From contig CBDCLY010000013.1 of the NCBI GenBank assembly GCA_965218715.1, positions 1 to 56,389 on the forward strand: DNA of 56,389 nt, given 5' to 3'. Below, piece after piece: positions 25,298 to 34,953 of the stretch. Each line of letters begins with the position of its first letter. The stretch's first letter is position 1. The position numbers and the translations under genes were made by a program. Below the pieces are notes generated by a model, which saw only the letters and a program-made list of their open reading frames with translations, was not told the origin of the DNA and made no database searches. This stretch comes from CBDCLY01 sp965218715. GTDB taxonomy: Bacteria > Bacteroidota > Bacteroidia > Flavobacteriales_E > Vicingaceae.

Positions 25298-27199
25298 TTG
25301 AAAAAAATAGTTCTCCTTTTTAGCTTTTTGACCCTTTTTTGTCAATTTATTTTTGCGAATCAAACCACAAAAGCCCCAATACAATTTCCAGAATTCATTT
25401 TGGAAGGAATAGTATATGAAATTGAATTGGACCAAGAAATCTTTAATGACTCATCAAAGGTACAAGTGAATGGAATAGAGAAAAAGATTCAATTCGATGG
25501 AGATCAGCCTTATTTTGAGCATGAATTTCAAAAGGATGGAGAATTTGAATTGATTTTCGAATCAGAAAGCTTTCAATTTTCCTACCAAAGCATTACCCTA
25601 TGGTGGTCGTTGCTTCCTCCATTAATAGCAATCATCTTAGCCCTGGTATTTAAGGAGGTAGTTAGTTCATTGATTATTGGACTATTTGCTGGCTGCGCTA
25701 TAATACACGTTTCCATCCATGGAGTTTTTGGCTTTCTATATGCCTTTCTTGAAATGCTTGACACTTACATTTTAGGAGCTTTAGAAGATAGAGGACATCT
25801 TTCAATCATCATATTTTCTACTCTTATTGGAGGCATGGTGGCAATTATCTCTAAAAATGGTGGCATGCAAGGAGTAGTGAATAAGATTGCTCGATTTGCT
25901 CATGATGCAAAAACTGGTCAGTTGGCAACTTGGTTCTTAGGAATAGCTATATTTTTCGATGATTATGCCAATACTTTAATTGTTGGCAACACCATGAGGC
26001 CATTAACAGATAAGCTAAAAATATCTAGAGAAAAATTAGCGTATTTAGTTGATTCAACTGCAGCACCCATGGCTTCTATTGCATTTATCACAACCTGGAT
26101 AGGAGCCGAACTTGGTTATATTGGAAGCGGAATTGAGCAAATTGAAGGTTTAGATGAAGGGGTTTACGCCACATTCATTGCTTCATTGAAATATTCCTTT
26201 TATCCAATTCTATCATTGATATTTATGCTTAGCCTTATTTTAAAGGGGCGTGATTTTGGGCCAATGCTAAAAGCGGAACAAAAAGCAAGAAATCAAAATA
26301 ATGAAAGCGAACACCATGAGAAAACTATCCTTGAAAACTCAGAATTTAAAGTGAAAGAAGGAGTAAAATCAAATGCTCTACAAGCAATCATTCCAGTGTT
26401 GGTTGTAATTTTTGGAACCATTGCAGGTCTCTTATACACTGGATACAACGAAACCATTATCAATGATCCAAGTTTAAGTTTCTTTAAAAAGCTATCTAGC
26501 ACAATAGGTGATGCCGATTCCTACAGCGCATTGCTTTGGGCTTCATGTGCAGGAATAATTGCTGCCATTAAACTTAGTGTTTTAAGTAAAAAGCTAAGTC
26601 TAGGTGAAAGTATAGAGTCTGCATTGCATGGTTTTAGATCCATGCTACCTGCAATTGTAATTCTTGTTCTTGCCTGGAGCCTTGCGGGAATAATTGAAGA
26701 CCTTCATACTGCTAACCTCCTAACCTCAATTTTAGAAGGACAAGTATCCGCGGAGTTAATTCCAGCAATAACCTTTGTACTGGCGGCTATTGTAGCTTTT
26801 TCTACAGGCTCCTCGTGGGGTACAATGGCAATACTTTATCCATTAATGTTGCCAGCAAGTTGGGAAATTAGTCAAGCTTCCGGACTGGATTATGCAAGCT
26901 CATTGTCCTTGTTTCACAATACAGTGGCTTGTGTTCTAGCTGGAGCTGTTTTAGGCGACCATTGCTCACCAATTTCTGACACCACAATATTAAGTTCAAT
27001 GGCAAGCTCATGCAGACACATTGATCATGTAAGAACACAAATGCCATATGCCCTGACAGTTGGAATAGTTAGCATACTATTTGGCATAATTCCTGCTTCA
27101 TTTGGAATGCCATTTTGGTTGACTTTTTCTTTCTCAATAACATCATTAATTTTAATCATTCATTTCTTTGGGAAACCATCACATGCAGAATCTTCCTAA
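25298..27199 (+). CDS. nhaC: NhaC-family Na+/H+ antiporter with N-terminal extracytoplasmic domain
   Basis: A 633-residue protein. A signal sequence (first 20 residues) is followed by about 75 residues of beta-rich soluble domain. Ten or more membrane helices then follow from about residue 100, with family blocks FFDDYANTLIVGNTMRP, DSTAAPMAS, STGSSWGTMAILYP and DHCSPISDTT. It exchanges Na+ (or organic anions in some subgroups) for protons. The start is a TTG at 25298; an ATG at 25287 is in another frame and would need one missing base to read into this gene. The next gene starts 17 nt before its stop. Confidence 0.88.
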   Translation: MKKIVLLFSFLTLFCQFIFANQTTKAPIQFPEFILEGIVYEIELDQEIFNDSSKVQVNGIEKKIQFDGDQPYFEHEFQKDGEFELIFESESFQFSYQSITLWWSLLPPLIAIILALVFKEVVSSLIIGLFAGCAIIHVSIHGVFGFLYAFLEMLDTYILGALEDRGHLSIIIFSTLIGGMVAIISKNGGMQGVVNKIARFAHDAKTGQLATWFLGIAIFFDDYANTLIVGNTMRPLTDKLKISREKLAYLVDSTAAPMASIAFITTWIGAELGYIGSGIEQIEGLDEGVYATFIASLKYSFYPILSLIFMLSLILKGRDFGPMLKAEQKARNQNNESEHHEKTILENSEFKVKEGVKSNALQAIIPVLVVIFGTIAGLLYTGYNETIINDPSLSFFKKLSSTIGDADSYSALLWASCAGIIAAIKLSVLSKKLSLGESIESALHGFRSMLPAIVILVLAWSLAGIIEDLHTANLLTSILEGQVSAELIPAITFVLAAIVAFSTGSSWGTMAILYPLMLPASWEISQASGLDYASSLSLFHNTVACVLAGAVLGDHCSPISDTTILSSMASSCRHIDHVRTQMPYALTVGIVSILFGIIPASFGMPFWLTFSFSITSLILIIHFFGKPSHAESS

Positions 27200-27911
27200 A
27201 TATTTTTTGAAATCAATAACACTTAGAATTATTGCTTTTTCAATTTGCATCATATCAATGCAAGAGAATTTAAAGGCTCAAACCTTTATCTATGACATTG
27301 ACTTTGATGTGGTTTTAAAAAGAACTTTAGATGAATCGGACTCACTTTATCACAAAAGGCTTGCAAAACGATTTACAAAGAATGACCCCAGCCTCAGTGA
27401 TTATGAAGTACTTGCCCTGTTAATCAATTTTACCTCAAGTAAAAATTACTCCCCGTATGAAACTATCGGTTTAGAATATAATGTTAGTGACCTCATCAAT
27501 CATTATCAATATGATGCTGCAATTAAAAAATGCGATAGTTTGTTGTCCTACCAACCCTACAATCAAGAAATTTTATTTGATAAAGCATATGCTTATTTAA
27601 ATATTGGTCAAAAAGATAGCTCAGAACATTATCGATATAAATTCAATAAGATTATGGACGCAATGGCTGCAAGTGGCTCAGGTGGAATGAATGACGCCAT
27701 TTTTTCATTAGGAAGTAAAGATGGTCAGAATTATATTATTCAAAGATTGGCTAACAGAATAAGCACCATAGGTTCTGGATTAGATGAAGATGGAAACTTT
27801 ATGGATATTATTGAATCCACCAATTCAAGCAATGATACACTTGTCATGCATTTTCAAATTCAGCATGCCATAAATAAACTCTTTGAGACTTCAGAAGGTT
27901 TTGAAAAATAG
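27183..27911 (+). CDS. DUF4919-like secreted protein
   Basis: A 242-residue protein from MQNLPKYF, with a signal-like hydrophobic segment (about residues 12-26) ending at KAQ. The pattern of 'IDFDVVLKRTLDESDSLYHKRLAKRF', read here in two parts, and the later TPR-like region (CDSLLSYQPYNQEILFDKA) fit the DUF4919 family of Bacteroidota, whose role is not known. It overlaps nhaC by 17 nt. An ATG is preferred over the upstream alternative because it opens the signal peptide. Confidence 0.65.
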   Translation: MQNLPKYFLKSITLRIIAFSICIISMQENLKAQTFIYDIDFDVVLKRTLDESDSLYHKRLAKRFTKNDPSLSDYEVLALLINFTSSKNYSPYETIGLEYNVSDLINHYQYDAAIKKCDSLLSYQPYNQEILFDKAYAYLNIGQKDSSEHYRYKFNKIMDAMAASGSGGMNDAIFSLGSKDGQNYIIQRLANRISTIGSGLDEDGNFMDIIESTNSSNDTLVMHFQIQHAINKLFETSEGFEK

Positions 27912-27982
27912 ACCAAACCCTCTTAACAACTTCCCGTTAATAACTTCAAGGGCAGTCTCCCTAAATCAGTAATAGTAATAGA

Positions 27983-27990
27983 TAGCTTTG
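27983..27990 (+). promoter_or_regulatory. Candidate -7 element TAGCTTTG
   Basis: Exact TAnnTTTG match in the 171-nt gap before the SPOR-like gene, 92 nt from its ATG. No matching -33 element was seen. Confidence 0.3.
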
Positions 27991-28082
27991 GTTTGCACGT
28001 TTATTAACATATGTTGATAAATGGATTTGGCTCTAATAAAGGGGCCAATCGATAAGGAAAGCTATTACTAATTTGAGAGTTC

Positions 28083-29680
28083 ATGCTTAAGACAAGTTTA
28101 ATCACATTAAATCTTTTCGCACTTGTTGTGCTAAAGTTCATTTTTGGAGGTGATGTTACCATAAAGCAAAAAGTCCCAGAAAACATACAACCTGGAGAAA
28201 ACTTCACAGTAGAAGTACAAATTGAAAAAGGCGATAGAGAAGGATTTGCTAAGTGGCAGCAAAAACTTCCTGTAGGATTTATTGCAGAAGCAAAATCAAC
28301 TTCTGGTGCAACATTTTCTTTCAAAAACCAAGAAGTAAAATTAATCTGGATGTCGCTCCCGGATGAAAACGAATTTAGCATTTCCTATTTAATTAAGACT
28401 GACCCTAACTTAAATGGGACATTTCAGTTGGACGGTAAATTTTCATTCATTGAGGAAAACGAGAGAAGAGACATCAATTCTCCAAGTTATTCCATTACTA
28501 TTGGAACGGGAGACATGAATTTGGCTTCTCAAGAAGAAAAAGAAGAGGAAGAAGAAACTGTAACTGAAGAGTTAGCAGAAAATCTAAAAATGGAACCAGT
28601 CGTATCAGAAGATTCAACAATGGAAGTGATCCAAGAAATCGTCCCAAAAACTGAATTGGGAGAAAAAATGGACACATTAAACCGAAACCTTAAGTGGAGT
28701 TAAAGAAGTTATATCAGATAAGGATAGCATAATAAAGACTTCAACGGATATGCCAAAGGCAACCGGTTCTAGTGATCTTGCAGATGGTTTTAGTCAAGTT
28801 TCAGATGACAAGGACATTGCGGTGCAAAGAGAAATTAATTACCTGGGGGAAAATAAATACTTGGTAAGCCTTAGAATCAATAAAAAGAATTTTAATTCAT
28901 TCGGTAAGGTCGAAGAATATTTACCCACTGATTTCATTGCAACAGAAGATCAGAGCCAAGATGGAATATTTAGTTTTAGAAATAATTTGGTAAAGATTCT
29001 TTGGATGAATCTACCTCAAGTTGAAGACCTTGCTGTTTCTTATTTAATGGAAAAGTAAAAATGACTTAGAAGAATATCCTAAAGTACATGGAATGTTCTC
29101 TTATTTAAATATGGAACAATCTATCCAACTGGAATTACAAGCTAGCCAATTCGAAAATCATTTTTTCAATGAGAGTTCTGACAATGAAGAGCTGGCAGTA
29201 ATTGAGAATGATGTAACAGAGGAGGTTCAGGAGAACAATCAAATTACTGAGAACCAAGAGGAAACTTCAGAAAATGAAAAAACAGAGCCTGAATTCATAG
29301 CACCCAAAGATCAAGAATTGACAAGCAATAACACAGCACCGGTTGCCTCAAACAATGCTGAAGAAATAAGTCAAGTGCCAGCTCCAGAAGTTGGAGTTGT
29401 ATTTAAGGTTCAAATTGCAGCTGGCAAGAAAGAGGTGCAGCCAAGCTACTTCAAAAAGAATCATCAAATTGATGAAAGGGTTAACATAGAGTTCCATAAT
29501 TCATGGTATAAATACACCGTTGGAGCGTATAATGAATATCTTAAAGCAAGGAATAAGCGCAATCAAATTTGGGATGCTAACAATAAGATCGATGACGCAT
29601 TCGTCAGTGCTTATAATTCAGGCGAAAGGATATCAGTTCAAGAGGCCTTAATGGTTAGCAATCAAAAATGGTTAAAATAG
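28083..29680 (+). CDS. Secreted protein with two homologous beta-domains and a SPOR-like C-terminus; two one-base insertions
   Basis: The frame breaks near 28680 and near 29056. Both are +1 shifts, and removing two bases gives 1596 nt, 531 residues. After a hydrophobic N-terminus come two related domains (about 28155-28450 and 28816-29110) sharing VxxxFIAxxxxxxGxFSFxN, LIWM-LP/ILWM-LP and ISYL/VSYL. An acidic linker rich in Glu, Asn and Gln follows. The C-terminal region from about 29396 starts VFKVQIAAGK and ends with WYKYTVGAYNEY and DAFVSAYNSGERISV, a SPOR-like fold. SPOR modules bind denuded peptidoglycan or act in Bacteroidota envelope complexes. It lies 49 nt before a gene with related C-terminal modules. 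Confidence 0.75.
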
Positions 29681-29729
29681 GCCTATTAAAAAATAAAAAA
29701 TTATCTTTAAGGCTTCATAAATAGCTAGA

Positions 29730-31509
29730 ATGAAGACCCTTTCCTCCCTCCTTTTTATTGTTATCCTATCATTTTCTTTACTAGCACAAGAAGATGAGGA
29801 AAACAATGAAGACAAAGCATACTCTCCAACCATTGGTGTTGGAATTGGAACCATAGGTTTTTATGGTGATTTAAATGACCGTGATTATGGAAGCCCTTTT
29901 GGAGGAAACATTGCTTTTGAAGTATATGTAATACAGCCAATAGCAGATTATTTAAATGTCAAATTTAATTTCACTTTAGGAAGCATTCGTGCTGAGGAAC
30001 GTTCTTTGGCGAGAAATGTAAATTTTGATAGTGAACTTAGAGCTGGGGCATTATTTGTTGAATATAACTTTGATAACTTCCTTCCAGAAGAAAGAAAAAT
30101 CACTCCATTCATCACCGCAGGGATTGAAGCCATTGAATTTAACCCTAAGACTGATTTAATTGGGAAAGGCGCCGAGCCTTATAATTATTGGAGTGATGGA
30201 ACAATAAGAAATCTTCCTGAGAATTCTCCAAACGCCGATATTGCCGTTTTGGTAACCAGAGATTATGACTTTGAAACCGACATAAGGGAAGCTGGTTTTA
30301 ACCCAAGCACTAGTTACATTGAAAGAGCCATTGCAGTACCAGTAGGTGCTGGGATTACCATGCATTTAAATGATCAATTTGATTTTAGATTTGAAAGCAT
30401 TGTTCATTTTACTTTCACCGATTATATGGATGGCATTACTACTGAAACTTCTTCTGACTTTGTAGGAAGTAAAAGAGGAAATGGCCGTAATGATCACTTT
30501 TGGTACAATGGTTTTTCTTTGAGTTATAATTTTCAAAAAGTCCCACCTGCTGATTCATTTGAGCGATATGACAAAAGAAATAATGAACCAATTGATTATG
30601 CTGCAAGCGGAAATACTGAAGATTATGACGGCGATGGTGTGATTGACTTGTTAGACAATTGCCCGAATACACCAAGAGATGTAGAAGTGGATACTCTTGG
30701 CTGCCCAATTGATACAGATGGCGATGGCGTACCTGATTTTAAAGATGAAGAAATCAAATTCTGAGTATCCTGAATTTGCAAATGATAAAGGAGTTGAGGT
30801 TACAGATGATATGATATATACTTCCTATTTAAATTATATCGATTCAAGTGGGGCAATTGCAGAGGTAATTGAAAGAGATTTTAGAGGGAAAGGTAAAAAA
30901 CAAGTTGTTTATAAAATTAAACTTGGACAATACACTCAGGGTGAGACTCCTGAAGAAATGGAAAAATTCCTTAGCCTAAGTGATTTAAATAAAATTGATG
31001 AAGATGGCCAAACCATTTATGCCGCAGGAAATTTTAAATCACTTCAAAGTGCAAATCAACGATTAGCAGAATTAGGAAGTCAAGGCTTCGGTGGAATTGG
31101 AATCATTAAGCGCACAACGGAAGGAAAATACATTCCAATTGGTAACCTTACTTCAAGTGCTAGCACAAATCCTGGTGAGCAACAATCTATTGATCCGGTG
31201 AGCTCCGCAAACAACTCTGAAGAAAGCAATCAAGTTGTCTTTAGGGTTCAATTAGGTGCATTTAAAACAAAACCTACACAGGCCAACTACAAGTCTATTC
31301 CTAACTTATTAGTTACCGAGTCTGGAGGATATTATCGCTATATGAGTGGCTCATTTGATAATTTCAATGATGCTGCCTCTCATAAAGTAAAAATGTCTGT
31401 GCAAGGATTTAAAGGTGCATTCGTTGTTGCTTATAAAAATGGAACAAGAGTTAGCCTTAGATCTGTAGGTGTGAATCCAATTTCTTCAGATCCTATTATT
31501 GGGAAATAA
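29730..31509 (+). CDS. Outer-membrane beta-barrel with TSP3 repeats and two SPOR-like modules; one one-base insertion
   Basis: A signal peptide (LLAQ end) leads into a barrel-like domain of about 250 residues. Calcium-binding thrombospondin type 3 repeats follow (DYDGDGVIDLLDNCPN, DTDGDGVPDFKD). The frame then shifts near 30758, where removal of one A restores it and gives 592 residues. The C-terminal part has two SPOR-like modules, VVYKIKLGQYT (about 30904 on) and VVFRVQLGAFK (about 31234 on), the second ending AFVVAYKNGTRVSL like the upstream gene. The layout resembles OmpA-type outer-membrane proteins, but with SPOR-like modules in place of the OmpA domain. Confidence 0.78.
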
Positions 31510-31592
31510 GCCATTTTAAGAATTTTTATACCGTTCGAAACAGAATAAAACCAGTTAACGTTTATTAACTGGGATGGGGTCTATGCTATCCT

Positions 31593-31600
31593 TAAATTTG
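31593..31600 (+). promoter_or_regulatory. -7 element TAAATTTG of the S41 protease gene
   Basis: Exact TAnnTTTG match 18 nt before the ATG at 31619. Confidence 0.45.
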
Positions 31601-31618
31601 ATACAAATAGAAGACATT

Positions 31619-33215
31619 ATGAGAATAATTACACTTAGCCTTTTTTCCTTATTGATTGCTACTGCAACAATAGGTCAAGAAAAACAAACCAGCAAACAAG
31701 ATGCAATTGTAAAATTGGATGCATTGATGACTGTCATCAATTACGCTTACGTTGATGAAGTAAACAATGGAGAAATGGTTGAAAACGCAATCGTTGGAAT
31801 CCTTAAAGAATTAGACCCTCATTCGGTTTATATTCCGGAAGAAGATTTAAAGAAGATGAATGAGCCCTTAGAAGGAAATTTTGAAGGAATTGGCATTCAA
31901 TTTAACATATTAAAAGATACCATTACTGTTGTAGCCCCAATCTCTGGAGGTCCATCAGAAAAATTAGGCATCCAATCAGGTGATAAAATCATTAAGGTAG
32001 AAGAAGAAGTGGTTGCTGGCACTGGAATTAAAAACAGTGATGTTCAACGTTTATTAAGAGGAAAGAAAGGAACTATTGTTAATGTTTCCATCCAACGTTT
32101 CGGAGAAAAAGAACTCTTGAGTTTTGCCATTACAAGAGATAAAAATTCCGATCTACAGTGTTGATGCATCCTACATGGCAACTCCAGAAATTGCCTATAT
32201 AAAAATCAATCGTTTTGCCAGAACAACCATGAATGAATTCTCAAAAGCACTTGATACCCTTAAAGGCAATGGTGCCACCAGCTTAATTTTAGACCTAAGG
32301 GGAAATGGAGGTGGATACTTACAAACTGCATTCCTTCTTGCTGACGAATTTTTAGACCAGGGAAAAATGATTGTTTACACGGCTGGCGACAAACAAAAAA
32401 GGGAAGAATACAAAGCCACTTCAAGAGGAGGATTTGAAAAAGGAAAATTGATAGTGCTAATTGATGAAGGCTCTGCTTCAGCAAGTGAAATTGTATCAGG
32501 TGCAGTGCAAGATTGGGACAGAGGAATGGTGATCGGAAGAAGATCATTTGGAAAAGGCTTGGTGCAAAAGCCATTTCCATTGCCAGATGGTTCAGCAATT
32601 CGTTTAACTACTGCAAGGTATTATACTCCAACCGGCAGGTCAATTCAAAGGCCTTATGATGAAGGGAAAGACCAATACTATAAAGAAATTGGAAGAAGGT
32701 TTGAGGCTGGTGAACTTGTTTCTGCTGATAGCATAAACTTTCCAGACTCTCTAAAATTTAAAACCCCCAAAGGAAGGTTAGTTTATGGAGGAGGTGGAAT
32801 AATGCCTGATCTTTTTATTCCGATTGATACCAGTTTAAATTCAGAATTGAATAAAAACCTAATTCGAAAAGGAGTTTATAATGAATTTACTTTAAGCTAT
32901 TTGGATAAAAACAGAAAGAAATTGTTAAAGTTATACCCCGACTTCAAGACCTTTAAAAAGACCTATGCATTGGACGAAGACATCATGAATGATTTTTTCA
33001 AGTATGCTGAAAAAAAGAAGGTTGAAAAATCAGATGAAGACTATAAAAAATCAAAGAAATTGATAGATACGCAACTTTTAGCTTTGTTGGCAAGGAACCT
33101 GTTTGATACCTCAGCATATTTTGAAATCATTAACACGTTAAATGACTCTTACATTGAAGCCATTAATGTGATGCAAAGTGATCAATTCGAAAAAGCAAAA
33201 CTTGAATACGAATAA
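31619..33215 (+). CDS. S41-family C-terminal processing peptidase; one one-base insertion
   Basis: Start at MRIITLSLF, a signal peptide ending IGQ. It carries the N-terminal TPR-free helical region, a PDZ domain (GIGIQFNILKDTITVVAP to SDVQRLLRGKKG) and the S41 catalytic domain with RGNGGGYL, the nucleophile in DEGSASASEIVSG and the general base Lys in GRRSFGKGLVQ. A run of five A near 32146 carries one extra base; removing it reads TRDKIPIYSVDAS across the break and gives 531 residues. It is a periplasmic protease for proteins with exposed C-termini. A long C-terminal helical extension follows the catalytic domain, common in this phylum. Confidence 0.9.
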
Positions 33216-33216
33216 T

Positions 33217-33224
33217 TATATTTG
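33217..33224 (+). promoter_or_regulatory. -7 element TATATTTG of the DUF1573 gene
   Basis: Exact TAnnTTTG match, starting 1 nt after the protease stop codon and 29 nt before the ATG. Confidence 0.45.
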
Positions 33225-33253
33225 ACATCCGAAATTAACATAAACAGAAAATC

Positions 33254-33805
33254 ATGAGTGAAAATTTAAAAAACGCATTATTGGTAATTATTACTATTGC
33301 CACATTAGCAAACACAGTAATTCTTTTAGGAGATAGTGATGGAAACGTAAGCTATGAACAAAGCGCAATATCTACACCAGTTGTTAGCAACGCTGCAGCA
33401 AACCCTGCCATTCAACAAGACCTACAAGAGGCTACAGTAATAGAAAATGTAGGACCAACAACCAACATCCAGTTCGCAGAAATGGAATATGATTTTGGTG
33501 ACATTGAACAAAACACAACCAATCCTAAGGTATTTACATTTACAAATACTGGGAATGAGCCATTGATTATTTCTGATGCAAAAGGAAGTTGTGGTTGTAC
33601 AGTTCCTGATTATTCTAGACAACCGATTGCACCAGGCGAAACTGGCGAGATAAGTGTTGTTTACAGTCCTGGAAAACAGGTGAATCAGCAAACAAAGACT
33701 ATCACAGTTACTGCTAACACAGAGCCAGCCACAACCGTCTTAAGAATTAAGGCAAATGTTGCACCTCCAGAAGGTGGAGAAGTCGCTGTTGAACCAGCAT
33801 CATAA
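33254..33805 (+). CDS. DUF1573 beta-sandwich protein
   Basis: A 183-residue protein with an N-terminal membrane segment (about residues 7-25). The DUF1573 domain has FGDIEQNTTNPKVFTFTNTGNEPL, then SCGCTVPDYS with two conserved cysteines, IAPGETGEISVVYSP and a C-terminal strand. The fold is an immunoglobulin-like ASPM-SPD-2-Hydin relative, extracytoplasmic, of unknown partner. A strong terminator follows. Confidence 0.85.
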   Translation: MSENLKNALLVIITIATLANTVILLGDSDGNVSYEQSAISTPVVSNAAANPAIQQDLQEATVIENVGPTTNIQFAEMEYDFGDIEQNTTNPKVFTFTNTGNEPLIISDAKGSCGCTVPDYSRQPIAPGETGEISVVYSPGKQVNQQTKTITVTANTEPATTVLRIKANVAPPEGGEVAVEPAS

Positions 33806-33823
33806 AAAACATACTTTATTAAG

Positions 33824-33850
33824 AAGCCCCGCAAAAGCGGGGCTTTTTTG
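33824..33850 (+). terminator. Bidirectional terminator between DUF1573 and surface-antigen genes
   Basis: AAGCCCCGC (33824-33832) pairs with GCGGGGCTT (33837-33845), loop AAAA, then a T run on the plus strand. The minus-strand gene stops at 33851, so it can serve both convergent genes. The stem is the same as in the rplS terminator. Confidence 0.92.
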
Positions 33851-34942
33851 TTAGAAGGCTTCACCAATTGTTAAGTAAACACCAGAACTATTGTTCTCCC
33901 CTATTCCATAATCTAAACGAATGTTTATTTTTTCTTTAGGATCTAATTGAAATCGGAGCCCGAGACCTCCAGCAAGCTTTAAATCACCAATAGCCATTTG
34001 ATCAATATGTCTATTGACAACACCGGTTCCTGCAAAAGCAACTAAACCAATTTTCCAAAATAGAAATTGTCTGAACTCCAGCTGTGACATCAATAAATTA
34101 CGGTCGCGGAATTTGCCTTCGTAGTATCCCCTCATTTTTCCTCTTCCACCTATAAATGCGAGTTCATTAAATGGAGGTTCTCCAACATTTGCAACAGCAA
34201 AAAGATTAAGTGCTAAAGTACTTTTGGGTTTGAGGGGGATAAATTGAACGTAGTCCATTGATAAGCGCATGAATTCGAAATCACTTCCAAAGAGCTTTAA
34301 GTTTGGAAGCGCTAAAAATTCAGCATAAGCGCCTTTTGTTGGGTAATTGTAATTATCTCTAGAATCTAATAAACCAATCAAACCTAAACTTGACACCACT
34401 CCCCCATTTGATCCAGTAATCGTATTTTTATCCAAAAGTTTTCCATTTTGGGTGTTGACTATCCTATAATCATCCAACCAATACCTTAAACCAAAATAGA
34501 AGTTTTCAGCAATCAATTGTGTGGCATTCAATCGGACCCTTGGAAAATTTACATGGTATAATTCTTCATAATCAATTGGAACATCATTCCCTGTTCCAAA
34601 AAAGAAATAGCTGTATTTGTAATAGCCTAATTCTCCAAAAAAATTGTACTTGTTTTCAGAGTGATACAATTGGAAAGGCAAATAGAACAGCAATTGATCT
34701 TCTTGAGTATAGGCCCCTCCAAACTGAAATTGAGAATTTCTGCTACTATCACTTTCCCCATTGAACCGAAAAGAGTACAAAGCAACAGCACCAAATCCAA
34801 ATCTAGTTTCAGGTGTATAATAGACAACTGGTAATGGGAAAAAACCCGCTTCTGAACCTTTTGCTATTGAATCAGTCTCCTGAGATTTAATTAAAGAAGT
34901 GTTACAACAAACAATTATGAGAAAGAAGATGAACTTATTCAT
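33851..34942 (-). CDS. Outer-membrane surface antigen (BamA/D15 barrel-like)
   Basis: A 363-residue protein from MNKFIFFLI with a signal peptide ending IKSQ. Nearly all of the rest is a 12-16-strand beta-barrel pattern related to the C-terminal domain of Omp85 proteins, with the GGRGKMRGYYEGKFRDRN block resembling the RGY/VRGF motif of that family. There are no POTRA domains, so it is not BamA itself. Its start is 11 nt after the UbiD-type stop, and the two are probably cotranscribed. The frame opens at a TTG three codons upstream; ATG is chosen. Confidence 0.8.
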   Translation of the reverse strand: MNKFIFFLIIVCCNTSLIKSQETDSIAKGSEAGFFPLPVVYYTPETRFGFGAVALYSFRFNGESDSSRNSQFQFGGAYTQEDQLLFYLPFQLYHSENKYNFFGELGYYKYSYFFFGTGNDVPIDYEELYHVNFPRVRLNATQLIAENFYFGLRYWLDDYRIVNTQNGKLLDKNTITGSNGGVVSSLGLIGLLDSRDNYNYPTKGAYAEFLALPNLKLFGSDFEFMRLSMDYVQFIPLKPKSTLALNLFAVANVGEPPFNELAFIGGRGKMRGYYEGKFRDRNLLMSQLEFRQFLFWKIGLVAFAGTGVVNRHIDQMAIGDLKLAGGLGLRFQLDPKEKINIRLDYGIGENNSSGVYLTIGEAF

Positions 34943-34953
34943 AAAAAACAAGC

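Noticed and set aside
31619..33215. Programmed frameshift at an A run in the S41 protease
   Set aside because: Same single-base insertion pattern as in many unrelated genes of the window; no stimulatory structure or conserved slippery site was seen.
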